From contig JOGW01000008.1 of the NCBI GenBank assembly GCA_000721375.1, positions 124,001 through 188,000 of the forward strand: a stretch of 64,000 nt of DNA, given 5' to 3'. Below, piece by piece: positions 8,799-17,661 of this stretch (within the stretch, counting starts at the first letter, position 1; each line of letters opens with the position of its first letter). A program made the position numbers and the translations under genes. The stretch comes from Streptomyces sp. NRRL B-3428 (GTDB lineage Bacteria > Actinomycetota > Actinomycetes > Streptomycetales > Streptomycetaceae). The notes under the pieces are model-generated. The model did not search any database. It was given only the letters and a program-made list of their open reading frames with translations, and was not told the DNA's origin.

Positions 8799-8816
8799 TG
8801 GCGCGATCTCGCGCCA
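8799..8816. promoter_or_regulatory. Perfect palindrome upstream of isochorismatase/GlxA operon
   Basis: TGGCGCGATCTCGCGCCA, 8-bp arms around TC, centred about 24 bp upstream of the isochorismatase start codon. It is a candidate operator or leader hairpin; the dyad is exact, but the regulator is not known. Confidence 0.5.
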
Positions 8817-8898
8817 CCAGGCTCGATCCGGCCCGGCGCCGGAACGATCCGGTCACCGGCGAACACGGGGTGAGCCGCTGCCGGCGGGCGTGTCGGTG

Positions 8899-8935
8899 GG
8901 TGGTACGGGAGACACGCCCAGCCTCCCGTACCACC
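8899..8935. terminator. Terminator of the beta-oxidation operon
   Basis: Perfect 13-bp inverted repeat GGTGGTACGGGAG / CTCCCGTACCACC with an 11-nt loop, 12 nt past the stop codon of the minus-strand FadB-type gene. Confidence 0.8.
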
Positions 8936-8946
8936 GTCCACAAGCC

Positions 8947-11121
8947 CTACTTGTCCGAGAAGCGCTCGCCCTTCTCGGCCTTCTCCACGAGGAGCGCAGG
9001 CGGCAGGAACCGGTCGCCGTAGCGGTCCGCCAACTCGCGGGAACGGGCGACGAATCCGGGCAGGCCACCCTCGTAACCATTGATGTACTGCAGCACACCA
9101 CCGGTCCAGCCCGGGAACCCGATGCCGAAGATCGAGCCGATGTTGGCGTCGGCGACCGAGGTCAGGACACCTTCCTCCACCAGCCGCACGGTGTCGAGCG
9201 CCTCGGAGAACAGCATCCGCTCCTGCATGTCGCGGAACGGGATCTCGTGGCCCGGCTTGGTGAAGTGCTCACGCAGCCCCGGCCACAGCAGCCCGCGCTT
9301 GCCGTCCTCGCCGTACTCGTAGAAACCGGCGCCCGACGAACGGCCCTTGCGGTCGAACTCGTCGATCATCCGGTCGATCACGCCTTCGGCGGGGTGCTCC
9401 ACCCAGGTGCCGCCCTCGGCCTCGATGGCCCGGCGCGACTCCTGACGGATCTTGCGCGGCAACGTGAAGGTCAGCTCGTCCATGAGGGACAGGACCTTCG
9501 CGGGGTAACCGGCCTGCGCCGCCGCCTGCTCCACCGACGCGGGCTCGATGCCCTCGCCGACCATCGCGACGCCCTCGTTGATGAAGTGGCCGATGACGCG
9601 CGAGGTGAAGAAGCCACGGGAGTCGTTGACCACGATCGGGGTCTTGTTGATCTGGCGGACCAGGTCGAAGGCCCGCGCGAGGGCCTCGTCGCCGGACCGC
9701 TCGCCCTTGATGATCTCGACCAGCGGCATCTTGTCCACGGGCGAGAAGAAGTGCAGACCGATGAAGTCGGCCTGACGCTCCACACCTTCGGCGAGTGCGC
9801 TGATCGGCAGGGTCGATGTGTTGGAGCAGAGCAGCGCGTCGGGCTCGACGATGTGCTGGATCTCCTGGAACACCTTGTGCTTGAGCGCCGGGTCCTCGAA
9901 GACCGCCTCGATCACCGCGTCGCAGCCGGCCACATCGGCCGGGTCGGCGGTCGGGGTGATCAGGGCGAGCAGGGCGTCGGCCTTCTCCTGGGTCGTACGG
10001 CCACGGGAGACGGCCTTGGCGCAGAGCTTCTCGGAGTAGCCCTTGCCCTTGGCGGCGGACTCGGCGGAGACGTCCTTGAGGACCACCTCGATACCGGCGC
10101 GTGCGCAGGAGTACGCGATTCCGGCGCCCATCATGCCCGCACCGAGGACGGCGACCTTGCGGACCTTGCGGGGCTCGACGCCCTTGGGGCGGTTGGCTCC
10201 GGAGTTGACGGCCTGGAGGTCGAAGAAGAACGCCTGGATCATGTTCTTCGCGGTCTGTCCCGTGACCAGCTCGGTGAAGTAGCGGGCCTCGATGACCAGC
10301 GCGTTCTCGAAGTCGACCTGCGAGCCCTCGACCGCGGCGGCGAGGATGTTGCGCGGGGCCGGGTAGGGCGCGCCGTTGAGCTGCTTCTTGAGGTTGGCCG
10401 GGAAGGCGGGCAGGTTCGCGGCGAACTTGGGGTTCGCCGGGGTGCCGCCGGGGATGCGGTAGCCGGGCTTGTCCCAGGGCTGCGCGGACTCGGGGTTGGC
10501 CTCGATGAAGGCGCGGGCCTTCTCGATCATCTCCTCGCGCGTGGCGGCCACTTCGTGCACCAGGCCGTTCTCCAGGGCCCGCTGCGGGTTGTACTGGGTG
10601 CCCTGGAGCAGCACCTTGAGCAGCGCGTCCGCGATACCCATCAGACGTACGGTGCGGGTCACACCGCCGCCGCCGGGCAGCAGACCGAGGGTGACCTCGG
10701 GCAGGCCGATCTTCGAGCCGGGGGCGTCGAGGGCGATGCGGTGGTGGCTGGCGAGGGCGATCTCGTAACCGCCGCCGAGCGCGGCGCCGTTGATGGCGGC
10801 GACGACCGGCTTGCCGAGGGTCTCGATCCGGCGCAGCGAGGTCTTGATGCCGGTGCCCGCCTCGAAGACCGCCTGGGCGTCCTCGGGGCCGGCCTTCATC
10901 ATGTCCTTGAGGTCGCCACCGGCGAAGAAGGTCTTCTTCGCGGAGGTGTAGATGATGCCGCGGATGGAGTCCTTCTCGGCCTCCGCCCGGTCGGCGATCG
11001 CGGCGATGGAGTCCTTGAACGCCTGGTTCATGGTGTTCGCGGACTGGTTGGGGTCGTCCAGGACGAGCGTGACGATGCCGGTCTCGTCCTGCTCCCAGTG
11101 GATGGTTGTGCTCTGCGTCAT
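8947..11121 (-). CDS. 3-hydroxyacyl-CoA dehydrogenase / enoyl-CoA hydratase fusion (FadB/FadJ type)
   Basis: 724 residues from the ATG at 11121 (GGAGA 7 nt upstream). The N-terminal crotonase domain (to about residue 190) shows FFAGGDLKDM and AINGAALGGGYEIALA. The central NAD-binding Rossmann motif VLGAGMMGAGIAYSCARAG is followed by SNTSTLPIS and the catalytic-His region GLHFFSPVDKMPLVEI. A C-terminal 3HCDH_C domain ends the protein. It carries out hydration and oxidation of enoyl-CoA in beta-oxidation. It is the last gene of a four-gene operon with thiolase, acyl-CoA dehydrogenase and a CoA-transferase/racemase family protein. Confidence 0.92.
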   Translation of the reverse strand: MTQSTTIHWEQDETGIVTLVLDDPNQSANTMNQAFKDSIAAIADRAEAEKDSIRGIIYTSAKKTFFAGGDLKDMMKAGPEDAQAVFEAGTGIKTSLRRIETLGKPVVAAINGAALGGGYEIALASHHRIALDAPGSKIGLPEVTLGLLPGGGGVTRTVRLMGIADALLKVLLQGTQYNPQRALENGLVHEVAATREEMIEKARAFIEANPESAQPWDKPGYRIPGGTPANPKFAANLPAFPANLKKQLNGAPYPAPRNILAAAVEGSQVDFENALVIEARYFTELVTGQTAKNMIQAFFFDLQAVNSGANRPKGVEPRKVRKVAVLGAGMMGAGIAYSCARAGIEVVLKDVSAESAAKGKGYSEKLCAKAVSRGRTTQEKADALLALITPTADPADVAGCDAVIEAVFEDPALKHKVFQEIQHIVEPDALLCSNTSTLPISALAEGVERQADFIGLHFFSPVDKMPLVEIIKGERSGDEALARAFDLVRQINKTPIVVNDSRGFFTSRVIGHFINEGVAMVGEGIEPASVEQAAAQAGYPAKVLSLMDELTFTLPRKIRQESRRAIEAEGGTWVEHPAEGVIDRMIDEFDRKGRSSGAGFYEYGEDGKRGLLWPGLREHFTKPGHEIPFRDMQERMLFSEALDTVRLVEEGVLTSVADANIGSIFGIGFPGWTGGVLQYINGYEGGLPGFVARSRELADRYGDRFLPPALLVEKAEKGERFSDK

Positions 11122-11218
11122 GGTGCGGTCTCCGTCAAGTCTGTGGCGTGGGAGGTTCGTTGGCGGGTGTCGGCCCACGGGGTGGGTGGCTGGGCTGCAC
11201 GGCCGGGTGCGGGCTGTG

Positions 11219-11250
11219 TCGGGTTGCTCGCGCAGTTCCCCGCGCCCCTG
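11219..11250. repeat. Streptomyces-type dispersed intergenic repeat
   Basis: The segment containing CGCGCAGTTCCCCGCGCCCC resembles a short GC element I know to be scattered in many copies through Streptomyces intergenic regions. It lies in the 167-bp gap between the thiolase and FadB-type genes of the same operon. Copy number cannot be assessed from one window. Confidence 0.5.
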
Positions 11251-11288
11251 AGATGCGCGCGTGCGCCATCTCCCACCCGGCTGGAGCG

Positions 11289-12503
11289 CTAGACCCGCTC
11301 CACGATCGTGGCGATCCCCATGCCGCCACCGACACACAAGGTCGCAAGCCCATAGCGCTTGTCCTGACGCTCCAGCTCGTCGACGAGCGTGCCCAGGATC
11401 ATCGCGCCGGTCGCACCCAGCGGGTGCCCGAGCGCGATGGCTCCACCGTTGACGTTGACCTTGTCCAGGGACAGCCCCATGTCCTTCACAAAGCGCAGCA
11501 CAACCGCCGCGAAGGCCTCGTTGATCTCGACGAGGTCGATGTCGTCGATGGTCAGACCGGCCTTGGCGAGGGCCTTGCGGGTGGCGGGCGCGGGACCGGT
11601 GAGCATGATGGTCGGCTCGGAGCCGGAGACCGCGACGGAGACGATCCGGGCGCGCGGGGTCAGGCCGTTGCGCTCCCCCGCCTCCTTCGAACCGATCGCT
11701 ACGAGCGAGGCACCGTCGACGATGCCGGACGAGTTGCCCGCGTGGTGGACGTGGTCGATCTTCTCGATCCAGTGGTAGCGCTGCAGGGCCACCGCGTCGA
11801 AGCCGCCGAGGTCGCCGATGTCCGCGAAGGACGGCTTGAGCTTGGCAAGTGAGTCGGCGGTGGTGCCCGGGCGCGGGAACTCGTCGTGGTCGAGAACGGT
11901 CAGACCGCCGCGGTCCCGTACGGGAATCACCGAGCGCTCGAAGCGGCCCTCCTTGATGGCGTTCGCAGCGCGCTCCTGGGAGAGGGCCGCGTACTCGTCG
12001 ACATCGCGCCTGGAGAAGCCCTCGATGGTCGCGATGAGGTCGGCGCCGATGCCCTGCGGGGCGAAGTTGGTGTCCCAGTTGGTCATCGGGTCGGCGAACC
12101 AGGCGCCGCCGTCGGAGGCCATCGGGACGCGCGACATCGACTCGACACCGCCCGCGAGGACGAGGTCCTCCCAGCCCGAACGGACCTTCATCGCCGCCAT
12201 GTTGACGGCTTCGAGACCCGAGGCACAGAAGCGGTTCTCCTGGACGCCCGCGACCGTGTCCGGAAGTCCGGCCGCGATCGCGGCGATCCGGGCGATGTCG
12301 GAGCCCTGGTCGCCGACCGGGCCGACGACGCCGAGCACGATGTCGTCGATCGTGGCCGGGTCCAGGCTCGGGTTACGGGTCTGGATCTCCTTGATCAGAC
12401 CGGTCACCAGGTCGATGGGCTTGGTGCCGTGCAGGGATCCATTGGCCTTGCCGCGCCCGCGCGGGGTGCGGATCGCGTCGTAGACGTACGCTTCGGTGCT
12501 CAC
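11289..12503 (-). CDS. Acetyl-CoA C-acyltransferase (thiolase, FadA type)
   Basis: 404 residues. The acyl-accepting Cys is in [13 protein letters not shown] (Cys93), the HxGxGG-type region reads [16 protein letters not shown], the catalytic Asn-Glu region is EINEAFAAV, and the second active-site Cys is in TLCVGGGMG. It cleaves 3-ketoacyl-CoA with CoA in the last step of beta-oxidation. It sits 45 bp after the acyl-CoA dehydrogenase and 167 bp before the FadB-type gene on the same strand, so the two adjacent genes supply complementary subunits of a trifunctional-like system. Confidence 0.92.
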   Translation of the reverse strand: MSTEAYVYDAIRTPRGRGKANGSLHGTKPIDLVTGLIKEIQTRNPSLDPATIDDIVLGVVGPVGDQGSDIARIAAIAAGLPDTVAGVQENRFCASGLEAVNMAAMKVRSGWEDLVLAGGVESMSRVPMASDGGAWFADPMTNWDTNFAPQGIGADLIATIEGFSRRDVDEYAALSQERAANAIKEGRFERSVIPVRDRGGLTVLDHDEFPRPGTTADSLAKLKPSFADIGDLGGFDAVALQRYHWIEKIDHVHHAGNSSGIVDGASLVAIGSKEAGERNGLTPRARIVSVAVSGSEPTIMLTGPAPATRKALAKAGLTIDDIDLVEINEAFAAVVLRFVKDMGLSLDKVNVNGGAIALGHPLGATGAMILGTLVDELERQDKRYGLATLCVGGGMGIATIVERV

Positions 12504-12548
12504 GGAGGAAGCCTTTCGAGGGTGCGGTGGGAAAGGGTGCGGCAGGGG

Positions 12549-13709
12549 TTACGGCAGCAGTGACCGTCCGATGATCTCCTTCATGATCTCGGTGGTCCCG
12601 CCGTAAATGGTCTGGATACGGCCGTCGGTGAAGGCGCGCGCCACGCGGTACTCGGTCATATAGCCGTAGCCGCCGTGCAGTTGGAGGCAGCGGTCCGCCA
12701 CCCGCTTCTGCAGCTCGGTGGCCCACCATTTGGCCATCGAGGCGTGGACGTGGTCGAGCACCCCGTTCGTGTGGTCCTCGATACAGCGGTCGAGGAACGT
12801 ACGGGTGACGGCGCACTCGGTGGCCATCTCGGCGATCTCGAAGCGGATGTGCTGCAGCTTGGAGAGCTTGCGGCCGAAGGCCTCGCGCTCCTGGACGTAC
12901 TCCATGGTGATCTGCAGCAGATACTCGGCGGCGGCGATGGCGGCGACCGCGATGCCCATGCGTTCCTGGGCGAGGTTGGTCATCAGGTGCAGGAAGGCGC
13001 CGTTGAGCTCACCGAGCACGTTCTCCTTGGGGACCTTCACATCCCGGAAGAACAACTCGGCGGTGTCCTGCGCCTTCTGGCCGATCTTGTCGAGATTGCG
13101 GCCGCGCTCGAAGCCCTCCATCCCGCGCTCGACGACGAGGAGCGTCAGCCCCTTGGCACCGCCCTCGGGGGTCGTACGGGCCACGACGATGACGAGGTCG
13201 GCGAGGATCCCGTTGGAGATGAAGGTCTTGGAGCCGTTGAGCAGCCAGTGGTCGCCCTGGTCCTCGGCGTGCGTCTTGATGCCCTGGAGGTCGGAGCCCG
13301 CGCCCGGTTCGGTCATCGCGATCGCGGTGATGATCTCGCCCGAACAGAAGCCGGGCAGCCAGCGGCGCTTCTGCTCCTCGGTGGCGAGGGAGGTCAGATA
13401 CGGGCCGATGATGTCGTTGTGCAGGCCGACCGCGAGTCCGGAGGCGCCGGCGCGCGTGAACTCCTCGGCGAGTACGGCACTGAACCGGAAGTCGGTGTTG
13501 CCGCCGCCCCCGTACTCCTCGGGCACGGCGAGCCCGAGCAGCCCCTGCTTGCCGGCCGCGCGCCAGGCCTCACGCGAGACGATGCCGTCCTTCTCCCACT
13601 GCTCGTGGTGCGGCGTCACCTCACGCTCGAGGAAGGTGCGCACGGTGGTGCGGAAGGCCTCGTGCTCGTCGCCGTAGAGCCTGCGCTCCAGTCCCGAGGG
13701 GGTCGTCAT
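12549..13709 (-). CDS. Acyl-CoA dehydrogenase
   Basis: 386 residues, the standard length. FAD/substrate signatures are visible: ITAIAMTEPGAGSDLQGI (residues about 135-152), the C-terminal signature QLHGGYGYMTEYRVARAFTD with the likely catalytic Glu in MTEY, and a terminal GGTTEIMKEIIGRSL. It catalyses FAD-dependent alpha,beta-dehydrogenation of acyl-CoA with electrons passed to ETF. The start overlaps the stop of the upstream CoA-transferase/racemase gene by 4 nt (ATGA), implying translational coupling. Confidence 0.92.
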   Translation of the reverse strand: MTTPSGLERRLYGDEHEAFRTTVRTFLEREVTPHHEQWEKDGIVSREAWRAAGKQGLLGLAVPEEYGGGGNTDFRFSAVLAEEFTRAGASGLAVGLHNDIIGPYLTSLATEEQKRRWLPGFCSGEIITAIAMTEPGAGSDLQGIKTHAEDQGDHWLLNGSKTFISNGILADLVIVVARTTPEGGAKGLTLLVVERGMEGFERGRNLDKIGQKAQDTAELFFRDVKVPKENVLGELNGAFLHLMTNLAQERMGIAVAAIAAAEYLLQITMEYVQEREAFGRKLSKLQHIRFEIAEMATECAVTRTFLDRCIEDHTNGVLDHVHASMAKWWATELQKRVADRCLQLHGGYGYMTEYRVARAFTDGRIQTIYGGTTEIMKEIIGRSLLP

Positions 13710-14857
13710 CCCTGCTCCTTTTCGTCGTCTTCCACGAGGCTGTCGACTGCTACGAGGCCGTCGACTCCCCAGTCACGGGCCACCTCGTCGGTATGCGCGC
13801 CGGGCAGGGCGGGAGCCGAGCGGACAGACCCGGGGGTCACGGAGAAACGTGGTGCCGGCGCGGGCTGGGTGATCCCGGAGTGCTCCACGAAGGTGCCGCG
13901 TTCCTTGAGATGCGGATGGTCCGGTGCCTCGCGCAGGGAGAGGACCGGGGCCACGCAGGCGTCGGAGCCCTCGAAGACGGCGGTCCACTCCTCCCGGGTC
14001 CTCGTCTTGAACTGCGCGGTGATCGCATCCTTGAGTTCACCCCAGCGTGCGAGGTCCTTGCGGGCGGGCGCCTGCTCGGCGATGCCGAGAAGGGCCACGA
14101 ACTCCTCGTAGAACTGCTGCTCAAGCGCGCCCACGGCCATGTAACCGCCGTCCGCGGTCTCGTAGTTGCCGTAGAACGGGCAGCCGCCGTCGAGCAGATT
14201 GGCGCCGCGCCGGTCCTGCCAGCCGCCGGCCGCCATCATGCCGTGGATCATCGCCGAGAGATGGGCGGTGCCGTCCACGATGGCGGCGTCGACGATCTGG
14301 CCCTCGCCGGTGGCGCGGGCGTGCTGCAGTGCGGCGAGCACGCCCACGACGAGATAGAGGGAGCCGCCCGCGTAGTCGCCGACGAGGTTGGCGGGGATCG
14401 TGGGCGGTTCGTCCGGCTTTCCGATCATGCCGAGGGCGCCGGTGACAGCGATGTACGTGACGTCGTGCCCGGCGCGCTGGGCGAGCGGTCCTTCCTGGCC
14501 CCAGCCGGTCATCCGGCCGTAGACGAGGCGGGGGTTGCGGGCGTGGCACTGCTCGGGGCCCACGCCGAGCCGTTCGGCCACGCCGGGGCGGTAGCCCTCG
14601 ATGAGGATGTCGGCCCTCTCGACCAGGTCGAGAACCGTGGCCGGTCCGTTCTCGCCCTTCAGATCGATGACGACGGACCGTTTGTTGCGGTTCGTGATGT
14701 CGTAGGCGGGCTTGATCGCGAGCCCCGCACCGTTCGGCCGGTCGATCCGTACGACATCCGCCCCCAGGTCGGCGAGGAGCATCGCGGCGAACGGGCCGGG
14801 TCCGATCCCGGCGAGTTCGACTACCCGTACCCCTGCGAGTGGCCCGTTCCCTGCCAT
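13706..14857 (-). CDS. CaiB/BaiF CoA-transferase family, alpha-methylacyl-CoA racemase-like
   Basis: 383 residues. It has the family's N-terminal GVRVVELAGIGPGPFAAMLLADLGADVVRI and the GYRPGVAERLGVGP block. His131 in AGHDVTYIAVTGALG and Asp161 in LVGDYAGGSLYL align, with a constant 5-residue offset, to the His126/Asp156 acid-base pair known in mycobacterial MCR, which favours racemase over CoA transfer. Racemisation of 2-methylacyl-CoA is needed before acyl-CoA dehydrogenase can act on branched chains. It is the first gene of the four-gene beta-oxidation operon, behind a palindrome-covered promoter. Confidence 0.85.
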   Translation of the reverse strand: MAGNGPLAGVRVVELAGIGPGPFAAMLLADLGADVVRIDRPNGAGLAIKPAYDITNRNKRSVVIDLKGENGPATVLDLVERADILIEGYRPGVAERLGVGPEQCHARNPRLVYGRMTGWGQEGPLAQRAGHDVTYIAVTGALGMIGKPDEPPTIPANLVGDYAGGSLYLVVGVLAALQHARATGEGQIVDAAIVDGTAHLSAMIHGMMAAGGWQDRRGANLLDGGCPFYGNYETADGGYMAVGALEQQFYEEFVALLGIAEQAPARKDLARWGELKDAITAQFKTRTREEWTAVFEGSDACVAPVLSLREAPDHPHLKERGTFVEHSGITQPAPAPRFSVTPGSVRSAPALPGAHTDEVARDWGVDGLVAVDSLVEDDEKEQG

Positions 14858-14935
14858 CTAACCCCCTGCGTCCGCTGGTGAGTTGTCGCGGGGATGCGGC
14901 CCGCTCGGTCTGCTCCGACTGTGACACAACCGCTG

Positions 14936-14975
14936 TAACATCAGTGATGTTAGGAACGGGTCGCGACGAAGACAA
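14936..14975 (-). promoter_or_regulatory. Promoter with overlapping operator for the beta-oxidation operon
   Basis: On the minus strand TTGTCT (14975-14970), a 17-nt spacer, then TAACAT (14952-14947). The -10 lies inside the perfect palindrome TAACATCAGTGATGTTA (14936-14952; 8-bp arms, one central base). The start codon is about 80 nt downstream. A dyad of this size over the -10 is typical of TetR-type repression; no such regulator is adjacent. Confidence 0.6.
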
Positions 14976-15022
14976 GCCCTACCGAGCAAGCGCTTATTTT
15001 TGTCCTGAGTGTGGGCTCTCCG

Positions 15023-15412
15023 TCAGCGTGCGTCCAGCTCCGCGATCCGCTTCTTCGGTGCGATCACCCGGTAGCTCTCCTCCACCCAGTCGCACAGCAG
15101 CTCCGTGGCCGGGACCCCCTGCCCCTCCAGTGGGATACGCACCCACCCCGACTTGCCCAGGCCGTAGCCCGCCGGTTCGGCGCCCGGGGAGGTCAGAGCG
15201 TGGGCGTGGGCCTCGGGGTCCTTGAGCTTCACCGTCATGCCCATCGGATACGAGCCGTCCGAGACGCCGAGGAAGACGAAGACCTTCTTGCTGACCTTGG
15301 CGACCGTTTCGCCCCACGGAAACTCCTCCTGCGCCCCGGGCAGTTCGAGCGCGAAGGCCCGCACTTTCTCCCACCGGGCGACAGCGGCCTTCGCGGGCTT
15401 CGGCTCGGCCAT
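15023..15412 (-). CDS. MmcQ/YjbR family DNA-binding-like protein
   Basis: 129 residues from the ATG at 15412. It contains the CyaY-like MmcQ/YjbR pattern: ALELPGAQEEFPWGETVAKV, VFVFLG, a central MTVKLKDPE, and GYGLGKSGWVRIPLEG followed by a C-terminal LLCDWVEESYRVIAPKK. These small cytoplasmic proteins have a double-wing fold and no settled function. It is divergent from the saccharopine-dehydrogenase-like gene. Confidence 0.82.
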   Translation of the reverse strand: MAEPKPAKAAVARWEKVRAFALELPGAQEEFPWGETVAKVSKKVFVFLGVSDGSYPMGMTVKLKDPEAHAHALTSPGAEPAGYGLGKSGWVRIPLEGQGVPATELLCDWVEESYRVIAPKKRIAELDAR

Positions 15413-15514
15413 GACGTACCTCCCACTCCTGGCCGGGCCCCTTGCACCGGCCTGCACAGCGCACGCTAGCCTCAGCCACCGACAACGGCGCGGGGGCAGG
15501 CTGAAGGGTGAGCC

Positions 15515-16708
15515 ATGAGTGAGCGGGACACGGTGGACCAGCGCGTGCACGACATCGTGCTGTACGGAGCGACCGGCTTCGTCGGGACGCTGACCGCCGA
15601 GTATCTGGCCCGCCATGCCCCCGACGGGCTGCGCTGGGCGATCGCCGGGCGCAGCGCCCGCAAGCTGGAGAAGCTGCGCGAGCATCTCACCGAGATCGAC
15701 CCGCGTGCGGCGAAGATCGCGGCGATCGCCGTGGACTCCGGGGACGTCGAGGGCCTGCGGGAACTCGCCGCGTCCACGCGGGTGGTGGCCACCACCGTCG
15801 GCCCCTACGTCCAGTACGGACACGAACTGGTCGGGGCCTGCGCCGACCTCGGCACGGACTATCTGGACCTCTCCGGCGAACCGGAGTTCGTGGATGTGAC
15901 GTACGTGCAGCACGACGCGCGGGCCAGGGAGACGGGCGCGCGCCTGGTGCACGCGTGCGGCTTCGACTCCGTGCCGCACGATCTCGGTGTCTACTACACG
16001 GTGCGGCAGCTGCCCGAGGACGTACCGCTGCGGATCGACGGTTTCGTCCGGGCCTCGGCGATGTTCTCCGGCGGGACGTTCGCCTCCGCGCTCGGCCAGT
16101 TCGCGCGCGGCCGCCAGATGGCCGCGGCGGCGCAGGACCGGCGCCGCCATCAGCCGCGGCTCGTCGGCAGGCGGGCCTACGCGCCGGTGAGCGCGCCCCG
16201 GTTCGCCGGTGAGGTCGGCGCGTGGGCGCTGCCGCTGCCCACCATCGACGCGCAGGTCGTCCAGCGTTCGGCGCGTGCGCTGGAGCGCTACGGCCCCGAC
16301 TTCCGCTACCGCCACTACGCGGCCGTGAAAACACTGCCGGTCGTGTTCGGCGGAGTCGCCGCGATGGGCGGCCTGCTCGCGGCGGCCCAAGTACCCCCGC
16401 TGCGGCGATGGTTGTCGTCCAAGGTCGCCCCCGGCGAGGGGCCGAGCGAAGAGCGCCGTGCGCGCAGCTGGTTCTCCGTCCGCTTCGTCGGCGAGGGCGG
16501 CGGCCGCCGGGTCTGCACGGAGGTGTCGGGCGGGGACCCCGGCTACGGCGAGACGGCGAAGATCTTCGCGGAGTCGGCGCTGTCCTTGGTGTACGACGAA
16601 CTGCCGCACACCTCGGGTCAGGTGACCCCTGCGGTGGCCATGGGTGACGCGCTGATCAAGCGGCTGCAGGAGGCGGGGATCGTGTTCCGGGTGGCGGCGG
16701 TGCGCTAG
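15515..16708 (+). CDS. Saccharopine-dehydrogenase-like / trans-acting enoyl reductase family protein
   Basis: 397 residues. The N-terminal Rossmann motif DIVLYGATGFVGTLTAEYLA is followed by WAIAGRSARKLEKL and TTVGPYVQYGHELVGACADLGTDYLDLSGE, the signature of this family. A hydrophobic stretch near residues 270-295 suggests membrane association. Relatives include mycobacterial trans-acting enoyl reductases of lipid synthesis and eukaryotic SCCPDH; the streptomycete substrate is unknown. NAD(P)-dependent reduction is inferred from the fold only. Confidence 0.8.
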   Translation: MSERDTVDQRVHDIVLYGATGFVGTLTAEYLARHAPDGLRWAIAGRSARKLEKLREHLTEIDPRAAKIAAIAVDSGDVEGLRELAASTRVVATTVGPYVQYGHELVGACADLGTDYLDLSGEPEFVDVTYVQHDARARETGARLVHACGFDSVPHDLGVYYTVRQLPEDVPLRIDGFVRASAMFSGGTFASALGQFARGRQMAAAAQDRRRHQPRLVGRRAYAPVSAPRFAGEVGAWALPLPTIDAQVVQRSARALERYGPDFRYRHYAAVKTLPVVFGGVAAMGGLLAAAQVPPLRRWLSSKVAPGEGPSEERRARSWFSVRFVGEGGGRRVCTEVSGGDPGYGETAKIFAESALSLVYDELPHTSGQVTPAVAMGDALIKRLQEAGIVFRVAAVR

Positions 16709-16711
16709 CGG

Positions 16712-17617
16712 GTGGGCGTGGATGACCGCACGCAGGACGTGGATTGGTCCCGGCTCTTCCATGCCTTGGGCCCCGCCGGCGACACGCCGCGGCATCTGGC
16801 TGCGCTCCTCGGCGACGATGCGCGCGCCTTCGTCGACGGGTACTCACACCTATGGTCAGCGACGGTTCACCGCGACGACAAGGCCTGGCCCGCGACGGCG
16901 GCCACCGCGCTGCTCGTCACCGAACTCATGGGCAATCCGCTGCTGGGACCGGATGACCCCTCATTGGCCGATGCCATGCTCGCCTACCTGTACAGGGTCG
17001 GAGTCGCCGCCGACCTCGGAGACCGGGCTGTGGAGATCCGTGCTCGGGTGAAGTCCCGCGCACAGGAGCTGCGGTCCTGGACTGCCGAGTACCTGTCGAC
17101 CGATACGGATGCCAGGGCCGTGATGTGGCGGGACGGCACGGGTCTGGGTGAACTGGTTCTCGATCAGGCGGCACTTGCCTGCTTCGACGTGGTTCCCACG
17201 CTCTTGCACCGAACGATCCCGTACATCACGGCGGATCGCGCCAGGCGCAGGACATGCGCCGCCGCAGCTGTCGGGTCACTTGCGCGACATCCCGCGGCGT
17301 CCGCGCAACGCCCGGCGCTACTGGAACAGTTGAGGTCGACGGCCCTGGCCGCCGATTCCCCGCACGACCTGGGGACGATCGTGATCGCCATCGGCCAACT
17401 CGACGGTGACACACGCCCCTGGCTGGCAGACCCGCACACAGGCGTTCGAGTCTGTGCCGCCCTGACGCCCGAACTTGCCGGCGACCAAGCGGCGGAGCAG
17501 GTGTTGGCGGCCATGTCGCCCGAGGCCTTCGGCAAGTCCTTCGGCGACATGGCCCCACCCCTGCAGTTCCAGTCGAAGTCGTACCGAGAACTGCTCGCAG
17601 CGCGACATACGGGCTGA
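16712..17617 (+). CDS. Hypothetical protein, helical-repeat-like
   Basis: About 301 residues starting at GTG 16712, 4 nt after the previous stop, so probably co-transcribed. No catalytic motif is recognised. The sequence is alpha-helical and Ala/Leu-rich (AATALLVTELMGNPLLG, RTCAAAAVGSLARHPAA) and resembles HEAT/PBS-lyase-type helical repeats that mediate protein binding. Codon bias is normal. GC is somewhat lower than its neighbours, with several A/T-ending codons. Confidence 0.65.
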   Translation: MGVDDRTQDVDWSRLFHALGPAGDTPRHLAALLGDDARAFVDGYSHLWSATVHRDDKAWPATAATALLVTELMGNPLLGPDDPSLADAMLAYLYRVGVAADLGDRAVEIRARVKSRAQELRSWTAEYLSTDTDARAVMWRDGTGLGELVLDQAALACFDVVPTLLHRTIPYITADRARRRTCAAAAVGSLARHPAASAQRPALLEQLRSTALAADSPHDLGTIVIAIGQLDGDTRPWLADPHTGVRVCAALTPELAGDQAAEQVLAAMSPEAFGKSFGDMAPPLQFQSKSYRELLAARHTG

Positions 17618-17661
17618 TGCCGACCACCGCCTGGCGGCCGGTCAGCAGCAGCCTCTCGGCC

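Noticed and set aside
8890..11292. 800-codon plus-strand open frame opposite the FadB-type gene
   Set aside because: Antisense shadow caused by GC codon bias; the minus-strand product has full crotonase and 3HCDH motifs while this translation is low-complexity Gly/Val/Arg/Asp.
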